From: Aequorivita sp.
Lineage (GTDB): Bacteria > Bacteroidota > Bacteroidia > Flavobacteriales > Flavobacteriaceae
Length of the DNA stretch: 7,903 nt
Assembly (NCBI GenBank): GCA_002733915.1
Contig: NVXN01000012.1
Coordinates: forward strand, 18,045 to 25,947
Direction of reading: 5' to 3'
Made by a program: the position numbers and the translations under genes. The notes beneath the pieces were generated by a model. That model did not search any database. It saw nothing but the letters and a program-made list of their open reading frames with translations, and had not been told where the DNA came from. Positions within the stretch are counted from its first letter, which is position 1, and the number at the start of each line of letters is the position of its first letter. Positions 7,570 through 7,903 of this stretch are shown in pieces.

Positions 7570-7668
7570 AAAGGTGATATTTGCTGTGTAAAACTAACGC
7601 TTCAAGTTGCCATTTCATATCTAAATCTAGAAAATAATGAAAGTATGCTGAAAATTAATTCAGTATGG

Positions 7669-7699
7669 TTTGATTAGTAAAAAAAATATTCTACATTTG
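7669..7699 (+). promoter_or_regulatory. Housekeeping promoter of rpsL (str operon)
   Basis: TTTG at 7669-7672, a 19-base spacer, and TACATTTG at 7692-7699 match the Bacteroidota primary-sigma promoter consensus (TTTG / TAnnTTTG) at every defined position. Transcription would start around 7703-7706, giving a leader of about 50 bases before the rpsL ATG at 7755. This is the best promoter in the window, as expected for a ribosomal-protein operon. Confidence 0.88.
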
Positions 7700-7702
7700 C
7701 AT

Positions 7703-7730
7703 CCCCTAAAAATAGGGGTGTTTTATTTTT
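7703..7730 (+). promoter_or_regulatory. Hairpin plus U-tract at the 5' end of the rpsL leader (possible attenuator)
   Basis: CCCCTA (7703-7708) pairs perfectly with TAGGGG (7713-7718) across an AAAA loop, followed by the T-rich stretch 7719-7730 (TGTTTTATTTTT). It looks like a short intrinsic terminator but lies between the rpsL promoter and its start codon, at or within a few bases of the predicted transcription start. It could be a transcript-stabilising 5' stem-loop or an attenuator. Six base pairs so close to the transcript start would be unusual for termination, so the role is unresolved. Confidence 0.55.
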
Positions 7731-7754
7731 AAACAGTAATAATACATATTTTAT

Positions 7755-7903
7755 ATGCCAACAATTTCACAATTAGTACGTAAAGGAAGAACCAAAATAA
7801 CCAAGAAGAGTAAATCGGTTGCTTTGGATTCGTGCCCACAACGTCGTGGTGTTTGTACGCGTGTATATACTACTACGCCAAAGAAGCCTAACTCTGCAAT
7901 GCG
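7755..7903 (+). CDS. rpsL: 30S ribosomal protein S12, 3' end outside window
   Basis: S12 sits at the 30S decoding centre and helps control translational accuracy. The first 49 codons are present, from the ATG at 7755, and the gene runs off the right edge (bacterial S12 is usually about 124 residues). The signature [23 protein letters not shown] at residues 27-49 is nearly invariant in the family. Lys43 (counting Met), the site of classical streptomycin-resistance changes, is the sensitive wild-type Lys, as is Lys44. No Shine-Dalgarno sequence precedes the ATG; the upstream bases are A/T-rich, as is common in this phylum. It is divergent from the Omp85-type gene and is probably followed by rpsG and fusA in a str operon (inference; not in the window). 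Confidence 0.97.
   Translation, partial: MPTISQLVRKGRTKITKKSKSVALDSCPQRRGVCTRVYTTTPKKPNSAM

Noticed and set aside
7538..7618. A 27-codon minus-strand ORF starting at ATG 7618-7616 and overlapping the start of the Omp85-type gene in another frame.
   Set aside because: The peptide shows no signal peptide, motif or low-complexity regulatory pattern, and no ribosome-binding context. It is most likely a chance ORF, and the TTG start already yields a complete signal peptide, so a frameshifted longer gene is not needed.
733..7724. The 10-mer GGGGTGTTTT occurs on the plus strand both in the susCD terminator (733-742) and after the rpsL leader stem (7715-7724).
   Set aside because: Both are the right arm of a G-stretch hairpin with a T-run, a shape that recurs in AT-rich genomes. 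Flanking bases do not match, so this is not evidence of a mobile or dispersed repeat.

Overview
The window looks like chromosomal DNA from a member of the Bacteroidota, most likely the Flavobacteriaceae. The DNA is AT-rich. It carries a SusC/SusD outer-membrane import pair, starts without Shine-Dalgarno sequences, and a textbook Bacteroidota housekeeping promoter (TTTG, 19 bp, TAnnTTTG) in front of rpsL. No mobile element, CRISPR array, tRNA or rRNA gene was seen, and no intergenic gap exceeds about 185 bases.

Layout from left to right: (1) 1-631, minus strand, the first 210 codons of a SpoU/TrmH-family 23S rRNA 2'-O-methyltransferase (rlmB), running off the left edge; it has its own likely -10-type box. 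(2) 709-742, a strong intrinsic terminator for the next unit. (3) 766-5750, minus strand, a three-gene unit transcribed in the order susC-like TonB-dependent transporter, susD-like lipoprotein, small beta-rich lipoprotein, with gaps of 18 and 20 bases. (4) 5872-7569, minus strand, an Omp85-superfamily outer-membrane protein whose region ahead of the barrel resembles three POTRA domains and which appears to start with TTG. (5) 7570-7754, a divergent intergenic region with the rpsL promoter and a hairpin plus U-tract in the leader. (6) 7755-7903, plus strand, the first 49 codons of rpsL, running off the right edge; this would be the head of the str operon.

The SusC/SusD pair would form a lidded outer-membrane channel, with SusD (and perhaps the small third lipoprotein) on the cell surface capturing ligand. 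No glycoside hydrolase, protease, sulfatase, sigma/anti-sigma pair or other regulator lies in the window, so the substrate cannot be read from context. The placement between translation genes and an outer-membrane biogenesis-type gene suggests a stable core locus rather than an imported polysaccharide utilisation locus, though that is inference. I found no clearly novel system. The points most worth a second look are the rpsL leader hairpin, the unassigned third lipoprotein, the TTG-started Omp85 protein and the enzyme-free SusCD unit.
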